From Chitinophaga filiformis (GTDB lineage Bacteria; Bacteroidota; Bacteroidia; Chitinophagales; Chitinophagaceae): DNA of 64,000 bases. Positions 16,873 to 25,126 of this stretch are shown in pieces. Below the pieces are notes generated by a model. That model saw only the letters and a list, made by a program, of their open reading frames with translations, was not told the DNA's origin and ran no database searches. The position numbers were made by a program, and so were the translations under genes. The DNA lies in NCBI RefSeq assembly GCF_021646545.1, contig NZ_JAKIRP010000006.1, forward strand, positions 310,001 to 374,000, written 5' to 3'. Position 1 is the first letter of the stretch. Each line of letters starts with the position of its first letter.

Positions 16873-17148
16873 TCAATGCACTACATCAAACCCTTTGTAA
16901 TCCTGTAAAGGGGCAACAGTGATAATCAGTTCAGTAACTTTAGCAAAAGGTGGTCCCTGTCTGCACCAGGCTATAAATGCTTCCATCTTATTCTCCTCTC
17001 CTTCTGCAGTAATCAGTACATTGCCATCAGGTAAATTCCTTACTTCCCCTGAAATACCAAGATCATCTGCTGTGTGTTTCGTACTGGCTCTGAAATACAC
17101 TCCCTGGACTTTCCCTTTTACCAGGATCTGCTTATGTATTTTTTCCAT
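16873..17148 (-). CDS. acyP: Acylphosphatase
   Basis: A 91-residue cytosolic enzyme that hydrolyses acyl phosphates. It has the family's opening KQILVKGKVQGVYFRAST (catalytic Arg in GVYFRAS), LGISGEVRNLPDGNV with the catalytic Asn in RNLPDG, and ends in GFDVVH. Start 17148 gives MEKIHKQ, the normal family length; a longer in-frame extension upstream has no matching sequence. It stands alone, facing the 17.2-18.0 kb gene desert with its 5' end. Confidence 0.93.
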   Translation of the reverse strand: MEKIHKQILVKGKVQGVYFRASTKHTADDLGISGEVRNLPDGNVLITAEGEENKMEAFIAWCRQGPPFAKVTELIITVAPLQDYKGFDVVH

Positions 17149-17279
17149 ATAACGCGGTGATGAAGGATGAGTAATTGTATTACCCAAATCTACAAACAGC
17201 CGTGTAAAAGGAAAAATTAAATCTAAATGAAAATGGGTTAACAAACATGGGATAAAAGCCACTAAGAAAAGAACTTTAT

Positions 17280-18015
17280 GTATAATATTATATTGTTTAT
17301 GCGGATTCAGCTGTCTATGTTAACCGGCAGTTTCTTACGTACTATCAGATTACAGATAACACAGCCTAGGTTATTATGTCATTTATAGTGCACGTATACG
17401 CTAACTGTAACATAGTTTACAGCCAGGGCCCACGTAGTATGCATTTATGTACTAGCCTATTATATAGGATCACACTGTCTGGTGATTCATCAGGTTACAG
17501 ATACGGACCACGAAGTATGTATTCATTTAGTCGATGGTGCGAGATTACAATATCTGAATCCATGACAAATACGGGCCACCGGGTATTTAATTATATAGTA
17601 TAGTGCAGAATTACATTATCTGGTAATCCATAAAATTTCCAATACGGACCATTCAATATGCATTTATGAGGTTTACAAGACAGCTTACGCAGTATATCGA
17701 ACCATATAGTTAATGATCACAAAGACTATGCTGTCAACCGTCAGGGATGCAAGCTGCGCATTATTATGCGGTTGCCGGGTTCAGCCAAGACAAGCCTTTA
17801 TAGCTCATAATATAGACTCTGCAATCATGCAGATTATTCGGATCATATAAGCCATGCAGCTTTTAGCTAAAATTACGTGGACGCTACAGTTAATAAACCA
17901 TATAGCTCATGCAGTTCGCATGGCTCACGCAACTTAAACTACGTACAGCTTTTGCAGATGATAATGATCACACCGACGCTCAGCTCTCTGCAAATAATAC
18001 AGCTTACACTGCTCT
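17280..18015. repeat. Gene desert with decayed ~65-75-bp tandem repeats
   Basis: No gene-like frame is present. A degenerate motif of the form ATACGGRCCACnnAGTATGnATTTAT recurs at about 17427, 17505, 17571 and 17645, with linked blocks ATTACANTATCTGGTAATCCAT before it, giving 65-78-bp units. From about 17690 to 18010 a second diverged family follows, with ATATAGCTCATGCAG, CAGCTTTTAGC and AACCATATAG recurring. It resembles the decayed array at 5545-6300 in style but shares no obvious sequence with it. Confidence 0.55.
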
Positions 18016-18031
18016 ATCTGCGGATACAAAC

Positions 18032-18640
18032 TTATGCAGCGTAATTAAACAGCGTAGCATCCTGCTGAACCGCCTCATCTCCAAATACAAATTCCTTCAC
18101 AAGCTCATAGCTACCGCCAGTGGCAGGCTTACGCAGTAATGAAAAGCTCTTGCATTGAAAACTACGTACGAAAACCTGGTTGTAAAAGTGATCATATACT
18201 TTATCGAATTCAGGTGTACTGATAGCTCTCGCTATAGTGATATGCGGCTTGAATGATCCTGGCTTTATATCAAACTCCTGCAGGATTTTTTTATGCAGCT
18301 CAGCAAGGGGTTTGGGATTAGCTACATTAATATAAATAGTACGTTTATCAGGACCGTGTTCAAAATGGTCAAACTTTGAGGTATATAAAGTGAAGCCTGA
18401 TTGTTTCTTTGCTATATCATCCAGCAGATGAACAAAATCGTCCTGGAATCTTTCAGGAAATACAGATCTGAAAAGGCTGATATGCGCCTTGGAAAAGCGA
18501 CTGCCATACATTCCCAATTCCTGGGCAACTAATTTTTTCAATGCTGTTACATCATTGGTAATGTTAGTGCCGGGACTTACTACCAACAAGTAATCATACA
18601 ATGTTTCCTGTTCAAATGCAATGTTGTTATTTGTATGCAT
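18032..18640 (-). CDS. 2H phosphoesterase / 2'-5' RNA ligase family protein
   Basis: A 202-residue protein with the two 2H signature motifs AHISL (about residue 54) and PHITIA (about 140). It is therefore a 2'-5' RNA ligase/cyclic phosphodiesterase-fold enzyme acting on 2',3'-cyclic or 2'-5' linked nucleotides. The substrate is not readable. ATG 18640 (MHTNNN) is preferred; the frame two codons upstream begins with TTG. No partner gene is adjacent. Confidence 0.85.
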   Translation of the reverse strand: MHTNNNIAFEQETLYDYLLVVSPGTNITNDVTALKKLVAQELGMYGSRFSKAHISLFRSVFPERFQDDFVHLLDDIAKKQSGFTLYTSKFDHFEHGPDKRTIYINVANPKPLAELHKKILQEFDIKPGSFKPHITIARAISTPEFDKVYDHFYNQVFVRSFQCKSFSLLRKPATGGSYELVKEFVFGDEAVQQDATLFNYAA

Positions 18641-18823
18641 AACCAAGTAAGTTTTAAACTTAAGATGTACTGGTTATTTGAATATTGACAATACAAATAT
18701 AGGGAACATTTCCGGAAATACTAATTTTTTTAGCATTAAATACTAATTTTTTTGCTCTGAAATATATTCACCTGAAACTGAATGGCATACGTCGTCCTAT
18801 ATACGTTTCCAGTTCATTCCAAT

Positions 18824-18854
18824 AAAAAAGCAGCCCGCTTGTGGCGGGCTGCTT
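18824..18854 (-). terminator. Terminator of tpiA
   Basis: AAGCAGCCCGC and GCGGGCTGCTT form a perfect 11-bp stem; on the minus strand a T-run follows. It lies 28 bp past the tpiA stop. Confidence 0.92.
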
Positions 18855-18881
18855 GCTCTATAATGAGATATTCTTTTACAA

Positions 18882-19643
18882 TTATCCAAGCTTCTGAATA
18901 ATGGCAGTGAAATCAGCAGCTACAAGAGAAGCGCCGCCAATCAGTCCACCATCTACGTCAGGACATGCGAACAGTTCTTCTGCGTTGGAAGGTTTCGCGC
19001 TGCCACCATACAGGATGGTAGTCCGTAATGCGGCTTCTCTGCCATATTTACCAGCTATCTGTGCTCTGATGAAAGCGTGCATGTCCTGTGCCTGAGCTGC
19101 GCTGGCAGTCAAGCCGGTACCAATTGCCCAGATTGGCTCATAAGCAATCACAATATTCTTTAACTGTTCTTCTGTTAAATGGAACAGGCTTTCTTCCAGT
19201 TGTTTTGCTACATATTCATTCTGTGTTTCAGCTTTTCTTACTTCCAATGGCTCACCGCAGCAGAATATAGGTTTCAGGCCATTGGCAAGGGCCAGATCGA
19301 TCTTTTTAGCGAGGGTAGCATTACTTTCCTGGAAATATTCCCTTCTTTCAGAGTGTCCCAGTATTACGTAATCAACACCTACAGACTGTAACATCTCGGC
19401 AGATACCTCACCGGTATACGCGCCTGATTTTTCAGATGCGCTGTTCTGCGCTCCCAGGTAAAAACCTGGTGTGTTTTTCAACAATGACTTTGCTTTCAAC
19501 AGATACGGAAAAGGGGTGGCCAATACCACTTCCTGTCCATCCTTCAATCGCAGGCCAGCCTGCAAAATGTCATTGATCAGCTGTTCTGCCTGGCTCAGGG
19601 TCAGGTTCATTTTCCAGTTTCCAGCAACGATTTTTTTTCTCAT
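18882..19643 (-). CDS. tpiA: Triosephosphate isomerase
   Basis: Interconverts dihydroxyacetone phosphate and glyceraldehyde 3-phosphate. The 253 residues match the usual length, with catalytic Lys in AGNWKMN (Lys11), His in ILGHSERR, Glu in AYEPIWAIGTG and the phosphate loop YGGSAKPSNA ... GGLIGGASL. Upstream on the same strand, 29 bp away, ends the sugar nucleotidyltransferase-like gene, so they may be co-transcribed. Confidence 0.98.
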   Translation of the reverse strand: MRKKIVAGNWKMNLTLSQAEQLINDILQAGLRLKDGQEVVLATPFPYLLKAKSLLKNTPGFYLGAQNSASEKSGAYTGEVSAEMLQSVGVDYVILGHSERREYFQESNATLAKKIDLALANGLKPIFCCGEPLEVRKAETQNEYVAKQLEESLFHLTEEQLKNIVIAYEPIWAIGTGLTASAAQAQDMHAFIRAQIAGKYGREAALRTTILYGGSAKPSNAEELFACPDVDGGLIGGASLVAADFTAIIQKLG

Positions 19644-19672
19644 GTCTATCGCTATATTGATTTTAAAAAGTA

Positions 19673-20839
19673 TTAATCACGTAAAATTGTATAAAGCGCT
19701 TCGAATACTCCCCTGTCGGTTTCTTCCATTTGCTGCCCTTTAAACTGCATCCACATACCGGCATCCCTCAATGCCTGTTCCAGGCGGTAAGGCTCTAATC
19801 CGTCAGCCCCACCCCACGAAAAAGAAGGAATGAACTTAGGAGGCAGGCTTCCGCCGAAGATATTGCAGGATACGCCAATAACCGTTCCTGTATTCAACAT
19901 TGAACCAATGCCACAACGGCTGTAATCTCCCATCAGCAATCCGCATTTCAGACCAGCCGGCTCAGTCCTGTTATAAGCCTCTATCCATACTTTCACCGTA
20001 CTGGCATTGTTCTTCAGATTAGAACAGGTGGCATTTGCCCCAAGATTGCACCATTCTCCGATCACAGCATCTCCCAGGTACCCGTCATGTCCCTTATTGG
20101 AATGCCCGAACATCACCACATTCTTGATCTCTCCCCCTCCTACACTTCCCGGTCCCAGGGTCGTTGCCCCATATACCTTACTTCCCATCTTCAGCACTGC
20201 TTTTTCACCCAGTGCCAGCGCTCCTCTGATGAGACAGCCTTCCATTATTTCTGCATTTCTGCCCACATATATAGGCCCGGTGCTGGCGTTGAGGATGCTA
20301 TGCTCTACAATGGCGCCTTCTTCCAGGAAGATCCGCTCAGGCGCAGTCACCTTGTTGGTATCACTGATCGGAGCAGATACGCGCCCTCCTGTCAACAGCT
20401 CAAAGTCACTGCGGATGGCCTTGTCATTCAGTAAAAAGAAGTCCCAGGGCATCCTGATCCGCGAAACCGCACCAAGATACTCTTTTCGTTCTACAGGTTC
20501 TGCATCCAGGTCGTTTCCGGGCGTAACTTTTGCGATCAGCTCATTGTCTTTATGCAATTCCTGTCCGGGTTGCAGCTCCCGGATAGCCTGTACCAGCGCT
20601 GCATCCGGCAATACATGACCATGGATCAGGACTGCAGATACTGTATTGTCTTTTTTAAGTGGATATTTCTTTTGTAAGTGGGGAACGGTAAGATGGCTGA
20701 TACCGGCATTCAGCCAGTATTCCCATTTTTCCCGGATGGTCAGGATACCTATGCGGCAGGCTGCAACCGGTCTTGTATGAGTGAAGGGATATAACAACTC
20801 TCGTGCAGGCGTGTCAAAAAGAATGTAATTCCGCTCCAT
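19673..20839 (-). CDS. GlmU-like putative sugar nucleotidyltransferase (Bacteroidota type)
   Basis: A 388-residue cytosolic protein. The C-terminal half shows left-handed beta-helix hexapeptide repeats (IYVGRNAEIMEGCLIRG, GSKVYGATTLGPGSVGG, GCNLGANATCSNLKNN-like), typical of acyltransferases. The N-terminal half has the general shape of a nucleotidyltransferase (MERNYILFDTPARELLYPFTHTRPV) but lacks the classic GxGTRM loop of GlmU. Similar proteins in Bacteroidota are annotated as GlmU-like putative sugar nucleotidyltransferases; activity is untested as far as I know. It sits between rpmE and tpiA. Confidence 0.8.
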   Translation of the reverse strand: MERNYILFDTPARELLYPFTHTRPVAACRIGILTIREKWEYWLNAGISHLTVPHLQKKYPLKKDNTVSAVLIHGHVLPDAALVQAIRELQPGQELHKDNELIAKVTPGNDLDAEPVERKEYLGAVSRIRMPWDFFLLNDKAIRSDFELLTGGRVSAPISDTNKVTAPERIFLEEGAIVEHSILNASTGPIYVGRNAEIMEGCLIRGALALGEKAVLKMGSKVYGATTLGPGSVGGGEIKNVVMFGHSNKGHDGYLGDAVIGEWCNLGANATCSNLKNNASTVKVWIEAYNRTEPAGLKCGLLMGDYSRCGIGSMLNTGTVIGVSCNIFGGSLPPKFIPSFSWGGADGLEPYRLEQALRDAGMWMQFKGQQMEETDRGVFEALYTILRD

Positions 20840-20852
20840 AGGGGATAAAAAT

Positions 20853-20883
20853 AAAAAATCCCACCGGAAATGCCGATGGGATT
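20853..20883 (-). terminator. Terminator of rpmE
   Basis: AATCCCA.CGG and CCG.TGGGATT form a stem; on the minus strand it is followed by a T-rich run. It lies in the gap before the next gene. Confidence 0.75.
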
Positions 20884-20907
20884 AATAAAATTATTTTAAA
20901 GGCCTTT

Positions 20908-21159
20908 TTAGGCTTTCTTAGCGTAACGCTTGTTGAATTTGTCGATACGACCCGCTGTATCCACCAATACGTTTTTCCCGGTATAGAAAGGGTGAGAAGT
21001 ATTGGAAATTTCCAGTTTAATTAACGGATACTCGTTACCATCTTCCCATTTGATTGTTTCTTTGGAAGGAGCGGTAGAACGGCTTAAAAAAGTGTGTCCG
21101 TTAGACATATCTTTGAATATTACAAATCTGTAATTTTCTGGATGGATTCCCTGTTTCAT
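20908..21159 (-). CDS. rpmE: 50S ribosomal protein L31, type B
   Basis: An 83-residue ribosomal protein beginning MKQGIHPENYRFVIF, with DMSNGHTFLSRST and HPFYTGKNVLVDTAGRIDKF. It lacks the zinc-binding CxxC, so it is the zinc-independent type B paralogue. Single gene with its own terminator. Confidence 0.96.
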   Translation of the reverse strand: MKQGIHPENYRFVIFKDMSNGHTFLSRSTAPSKETIKWEDGNEYPLIKLEISNTSHPFYTGKNVLVDTAGRIDKFNKRYAKKA

Positions 21160-21314
21160 CTGAATTTAAATTTTCTTTTTGTTACCAGATGCAACCCCGC
21201 ATATTCATTCCTCTGATGCATGATGAATGCCATGCTTGGTTTCAACCAATATTATTAGACAGGGTGCAAAGGTAAAATAATTATTTCAAAAACAACAAGA
21301 AAAGACTAAATATT

Positions 21315-21806
21315 TTAGCTCTTCATATTCGTGTACTGTAATGGAATGCCTAAGTTCGCTTCCTTGGTCTTTTGTATAACCTCCTGTAAATCATCAATTT
21401 TCTTACCTGTCACCCTAACTATGTCGTCCATAATGGCAGCCTGCACCTTAATGCCGGAGTCCTTTATCAGCTTTACAATTTTTTTGGCATCTTCCTGTTT
21501 GATCCCGTTTCTTACCGGAATCTCTTTTTTTACCACTTTTCCGCTCTGATATGGTTCCTTGCTCAGGTCATAAATGTTGGCATCGAGCCCCTGGCGCATT
21601 GTACGGCTTATCAGTACATCTATTACCTGCGTCAGCTTCATTTCGCTTTCCACTTCCACGTTTAAGGACAGGTCTTTTTTGTTCAATTCCATGTTCACAT
21701 GGGAATCTTTGAAGTCGAACCTGTTGGTAATCTCCTTTTTTACGGTATTTACCGCATTATCAAGTGTCTGGGTATCCACTTTGCTAACAATATCAAAGGA
21801 CGGCAT
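21315..21806 (-). CDS. YajQ family nucleotide-binding protein
   Basis: A 163-residue protein with the full YajQ pattern: MPSFDIVSKVD, EITNRFDFKDSH, KEIPVRNGIKQEDAKKIVKLIKDSGIKVQA and IMDDIVRVTGKKIDDLQEVI. Family members bind nucleotides, and some bind cyclic di-GMP. No c-di-GMP enzymes are nearby, so its ligand here is not shown. Single gene. Confidence 0.93.
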   Translation of the reverse strand: MPSFDIVSKVDTQTLDNAVNTVKKEITNRFDFKDSHVNMELNKKDLSLNVEVESEMKLTQVIDVLISRTMRQGLDANIYDLSKEPYQSGKVVKKEIPVRNGIKQEDAKKIVKLIKDSGIKVQAAIMDDIVRVTGKKIDDLQEVIQKTKEANLGIPLQYTNMKS

Positions 21807-21871
21807 GATAAATAATTTTATATCGTTAATGGCTTAAGGGAGACAAATATAAACCAATACTGCGGAGTTAT

Positions 21872-21898
21872 AAAAAAACCCCGGGACGAGACCCGGGG
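21872..21898 (-). terminator. Terminator of the ECF sigma/adhesin operon
   Basis: CCCCGGG-ACGAGA-CCCGGGG stem; on the minus strand it runs into seven T residues. It lies 58 bp past the stop at 21957. Confidence 0.88.
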
Positions 21899-21956
21899 TG
21901 TGTTAACGGAATGCCTTCCGATAACCGGCTGCGTTGTAAGCAGCCAACAACTGCGT

Positions 21957-22697
21957 TTATTCTACTTTAGATATCTTTGCCATACCGGAAGAGGACTGGT
22001 TGATAACAGGAGAGCCTTTATAACGCACCTTACCCATTCCGGATACACTCAGATCCAGTTTCTTTTCAACGGCGATATCGAGCTTGCCGGAACCTGAGAT
22101 TGAAATACGGGCATTAGCAGACTGCAGATCCAACGCTTCCACATCAGCAGAACCGGATATATCGTACCTGGTATCAGGAATATTTCCTTTCAGATTAAGA
22201 TGGCTTGAACCGGATACTTCTACCTTCAGATCATTAGCATTCAGGTCCAGTTCGGTATTTGTAGAGCCACTGAAAGAAAATTTCATATTACCGCCTTTGA
22301 GTTTGCCTTTACTATAGAAACCTCCGCTTCCACTCGAAGACAGCTCTTCCAGCTGATCCAGTGTTACATAGATATTGATGGTCTTTGATGGTTTGATCTC
22401 ATATCCTTTTTTAGTATAGATCTCAAGATCATTACCGCTCACCTTGGTGATGATCAAAGGCAGCAGATTGTCATCAGCTTCAATTTTTATATCGTGTTTA
22501 GCGCCCTGGGTGATATATACATTGTAAGAGCCGGAAGTCCTGATACTTCTGAAAGGTCCTTCTGAACGGGCTTCTTCTTTAATATTTCCACTCCCCCGCA
22601 CTCTTTCGTTATTGCCAACAATGGTAAATGCAGAGAATGAGAATACAGAAAAGAGCAATAGTACTGGCAGTAACCAGCTAAGACGTAACGTTTTCAT
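21957..22697 (-). CDS. Exported head-GIN (DUF2807) adhesin-like protein
   Basis: A 246-residue exported protein. The N-terminal hydrophobic segment is followed by GNIKEEARSEGPFRSIRTSGSYNVYITQG, the standard opening of the DUF2807 'head GIN' beta-helix, with repeated GSGSxxL/xVSGSS rungs to the C-terminus (SGSGGFYSKG, FSGSTNTELD, VSGSSHLNL, ISGSADVEAL, ISGSGKLDI, VSGMGKVRY). Last gene of a four-gene operon with ECF sigma factor, membrane anti-sigma-like protein and another beta-helical protein. An envelope or surface location is inferred. Confidence 0.9.
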   Translation of the reverse strand: MKTLRLSWLLPVLLLFSVFSFSAFTIVGNNERVRGSGNIKEEARSEGPFRSIRTSGSYNVYITQGAKHDIKIEADDNLLPLIITKVSGNDLEIYTKKGYEIKPSKTINIYVTLDQLEELSSSGSGGFYSKGKLKGGNMKFSFSGSTNTELDLNANDLKVEVSGSSHLNLKGNIPDTRYDISGSADVEALDLQSANARISISGSGKLDIAVEKKLDLSVSGMGKVRYKGSPVINQSSSGMAKISKVE

Positions 22698-22749
22698 AAA
22701 TGAGATTTAGCGGTGAGAGTTTACTTGTTTACCGAAGGAATTTATTGTA

Positions 22750-23835
22750 TCAATGGCTTTCAAAATCAATGTCGCTGTATACTCCATTCACACTCAGGGA
22801 AGGAGATCTATCATCAGCGTTGGACGTGGAAGCCGTATATGTTAGCTGTGAGTTTTTCTTAATGTTGACAACGTTCTTGAGTGAAAGTTCTCTTGTATTC
22901 ACATCGCCGCGGTTAAGCTGTACTTTTATGTGCAGTCCCAGGCGCTGTGGTACGCCCACCTTTACATCTGTATAGGTAAGCTCGAACTCTCCGTTTTTAA
23001 ATGCTGTACCTAAAGTTTTCGCTGAGAAATCGCCGTACACCAGTTTTGAACTGATCTCCGTCTGTACTTCTGTGATACGAAAATTCGTGTATGTGTTCTT
23101 GCCGCTAAAGGAGCCTACCTTGTTGATGGTATATTCATCGTAATTACCGGAAGTATTCAGGCTATTTACGGTGCCCAGTGTATACTCGCAATAGTTTGAC
23201 CTGGTCACGAGCGACGCAATTACATCACTTTTAAGATTGGAATAGTTAGCTCTTATATTCACTGATTCTGCTTTTCCTATGCGGCCGCGATCGCAATAAT
23301 TCATACGGATATCAAGTGCTCTTTCCGCCTCTTTAATATCGTAATTACAATAGTTCATGTTGATCGATGTTGGAAATGACAGCACATCAGTGATGATATC
23401 TCCGAAATTGTTCTCCAGTGATAGTCTTGCCAATCTTTCAGGAACATATAACTCATAGTCTATGTTCACATAATCTTTTGAGTCTTTTTTATTACCCCAG
23501 GAAAACCATCTGTTCCCGGAAGCTGAAGGATTGTATACAGTCTGCAGGCTTGCATTATTGCCACTGTTGTTCATGGAAATATCCACCATATTGACAATTG
23601 AAGTAGCTTCTTCCACACTCTTACCAAAGCCGGTGATTGTAATGGTTGCCTTTACTTCATTCTTCTGCCATGTATGCACGATGATCTTACCATACTTATT
23701 AGATATACCAAGGGTTGTAGCAGGATTTGTACCGAATTCCTTTACAATGACTTTTTTGAATTCACTATCGCCTTTTATACCATAGGTAAGAATAGGTAAC
23801 AATAAAAATAACAGAATGCTAAATTTCTCTTTCAT
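22750..23835 (-). CDS. Exported beta-helical (DUF4097-like) protein with NYxxY rungs
   Basis: A 361-residue exported protein with a signal peptide (MKEKFSILLFLLLPILTYG). From about residue 165 it contains rungs about 20 residues apart built on an Asn-Tyr core: MNYCNYDI, MNYCDRGRI, ANYSNLKS, SNYCEYTL, GNYDEYTI, NTYTNFRI, LVYGDFSA and so on. This suggests a beta-helix like DUF4097 proteins. Its start overlaps the end of the anti-sigma-like gene by 17 bp, showing translational coupling. The role may be an envelope structure controlled by the sigma factor; not experimentally known. Confidence 0.75.
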   Translation of the reverse strand: MKEKFSILLFLLLPILTYGIKGDSEFKKVIVKEFGTNPATTLGISNKYGKIIVHTWQKNEVKATITITGFGKSVEEATSIVNMVDISMNNSGNNASLQTVYNPSASGNRWFSWGNKKDSKDYVNIDYELYVPERLARLSLENNFGDIITDVLSFPTSINMNYCNYDIKEAERALDIRMNYCDRGRIGKAESVNIRANYSNLKSDVIASLVTRSNYCEYTLGTVNSLNTSGNYDEYTINKVGSFSGKNTYTNFRITEVQTEISSKLVYGDFSAKTLGTAFKNGEFELTYTDVKVGVPQRLGLHIKVQLNRGDVNTRELSLKNVVNIKKNSQLTYTASTSNADDRSPSLSVNGVYSDIDFESH

Positions 23836-24370
23836 AATCAGATTGCTTTTTGCTTACGGGCTGCTTTTCTCTCAGCTCTTCTAATATTTTATCCAGCAGG
23901 TCCAGTTTAAGTTGATAGTAGCGGACCATCGCTGCTTTAATTCTTTCGTTACCCGGATTCTGTATCAGTTCGGCTTCGAGTACCTGATACGTTTCATTGC
24001 GCAGTTCCAGTTCTTTACGGGCCATGCTGTCCAGTCCCAGCACAGCATCAGGATAGCTTTTAATAGTCTGCAACCGCTGTTCGATCTGTGCAGTGTAATA
24101 CATTTTAGCTTCCTGCATTTCGGGCGAAACATTCATCAGATGCTGCGCTTTCTTCATCTGAATAAACTGATAGATCATGACACTATTTACCATGAGCACC
24201 AGCACGGCCGCAGCCTTTAGCCAGTGACGGCCCATCAGTTGTATTACTTTCCTTTTCTTACCCGGGGCAAGCTGTTGTTCTAACTGCGCCCAGACTCTCG
24301 GATGAGGTCCGGCCTCTTCAAAATCCTGACGGTGTTGCCTGACAAAATCTTCAAAACTACTTTCTGGCAT
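23819..24370 (-). CDS. Membrane anti-sigma-factor-like protein
   Basis: A 183-residue protein with a cytosolic N-terminus (FEDFVRQHRQDFEEAGPHPRVW), one membrane helix at about residues 50-68 (LKAAAVLVLMVNSVMIYQF) and a helical, charged C-terminal region beyond it. Topology and position immediately after an ECF sigma gene (TGATG overlap of stop and start) point to an anti-sigma factor. I see no zinc-binding HxxxCxxC motif. Regulatory role is inferred from context. Confidence 0.75.
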   Translation of the reverse strand: MPESSFEDFVRQHRQDFEEAGPHPRVWAQLEQQLAPGKKRKVIQLMGRHWLKAAAVLVLMVNSVMIYQFIQMKKAQHLMNVSPEMQEAKMYYTAQIEQRLQTIKSYPDAVLGLDSMARKELELRNETYQVLEAELIQNPGNERIKAAMVRYYQLKLDLLDKILEELREKQPVSKKQSDYEREI

Positions 24371-24939
24371 CAGCGTATTACTTTTTTTTGTTTTATTATC
24401 TGTCTCACTTTATCTTTCGCACGCATGTACTGTGTTTTCACCGTTGACTCAGAAATATCCAGCATGTTCGCTATTTCTTTGTGTGAGTACTCTTCAAATA
24501 TGTACAAGTTCAAAACGGTACGGTAACCAGGCGGTAAAACATGTATAGCCTCTTTTATCGCTGCTACCGTCCATGCAAAATTATCTTCGTCTACGATCGC
24601 ACTATCTTCTTCTATGTCTATATTGTCCACTTCTTCAAAGTATACTTTTTTTCTCCTCAGGTGGCTCAGACAGTGATTTACCACTATCCGCTTGATCCAG
24701 GCTGTTACACTACCTGCATTCTCCAGGCGCTCAATGTTTTTGAATATCTGCATAAAAGCCTCCTGCAAAGTATCTTCAGCATCCGCCGGACTCCCTGTCA
24801 TACGCAAACAGATGTTATACATTGCACCTGAATATGCGTTGTATAGATCACGGAATGCGTGCATGTCTCCCTTTTTACACCGGGATACCAGGTGGTCTGT
24901 TATGGTAGTATTGTTCAAGTTGTTGGCTGATGCTTGCAT
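24370..24939 (-). CDS. ECF-type RNA polymerase sigma factor
   Basis: A 189-residue sigma-70 family protein. Region 2 reads MHAFRDLYNAYSGAMYNICLRMTGSPADAEDTLQEAFMQ-like (about 24-60) and region 4 contains LPPGYRTVLNLYIFEEYSHKEIANMLDISESTVKTQYMRA-like sequence (about 130-175). Both DNA-binding regions are intact. It heads the operon 24939-21957, is translationally coupled to the anti-sigma-like gene, and probably drives this operon itself; no target motif was identified. Confidence 0.93.
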   Translation of the reverse strand: MQASANNLNNTTITDHLVSRCKKGDMHAFRDLYNAYSGAMYNICLRMTGSPADAEDTLQEAFMQIFKNIERLENAGSVTAWIKRIVVNHCLSHLRRKKVYFEEVDNIDIEEDSAIVDEDNFAWTVAAIKEAIHVLPPGYRTVLNLYIFEEYSHKEIANMLDISESTVKTQYMRAKDKVRQIIKQKKVIR

Positions 24940-25126
24940 AATAAAGACATTATTTCAGAAAAAGGTTGCACGTAAAGGGGAACATTTTTGAAAAAACAGG
25001 GGGCTAAAGACGCTCAAAACATCACAACTATATAAATTTCAACCACTTACTAATTCAAGAAAGGACGCAACCTAAGAGTAGGTCACGTCCCGTTCCATCC
25101 TTATATATACCTAAAAACAGGTCATA

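Noticed and set aside
20007..20618. 203-codon + strand frame inside the GlmU-like gene
   Set aside because: Antisense shadow of a hexapeptide-repeat coding region.
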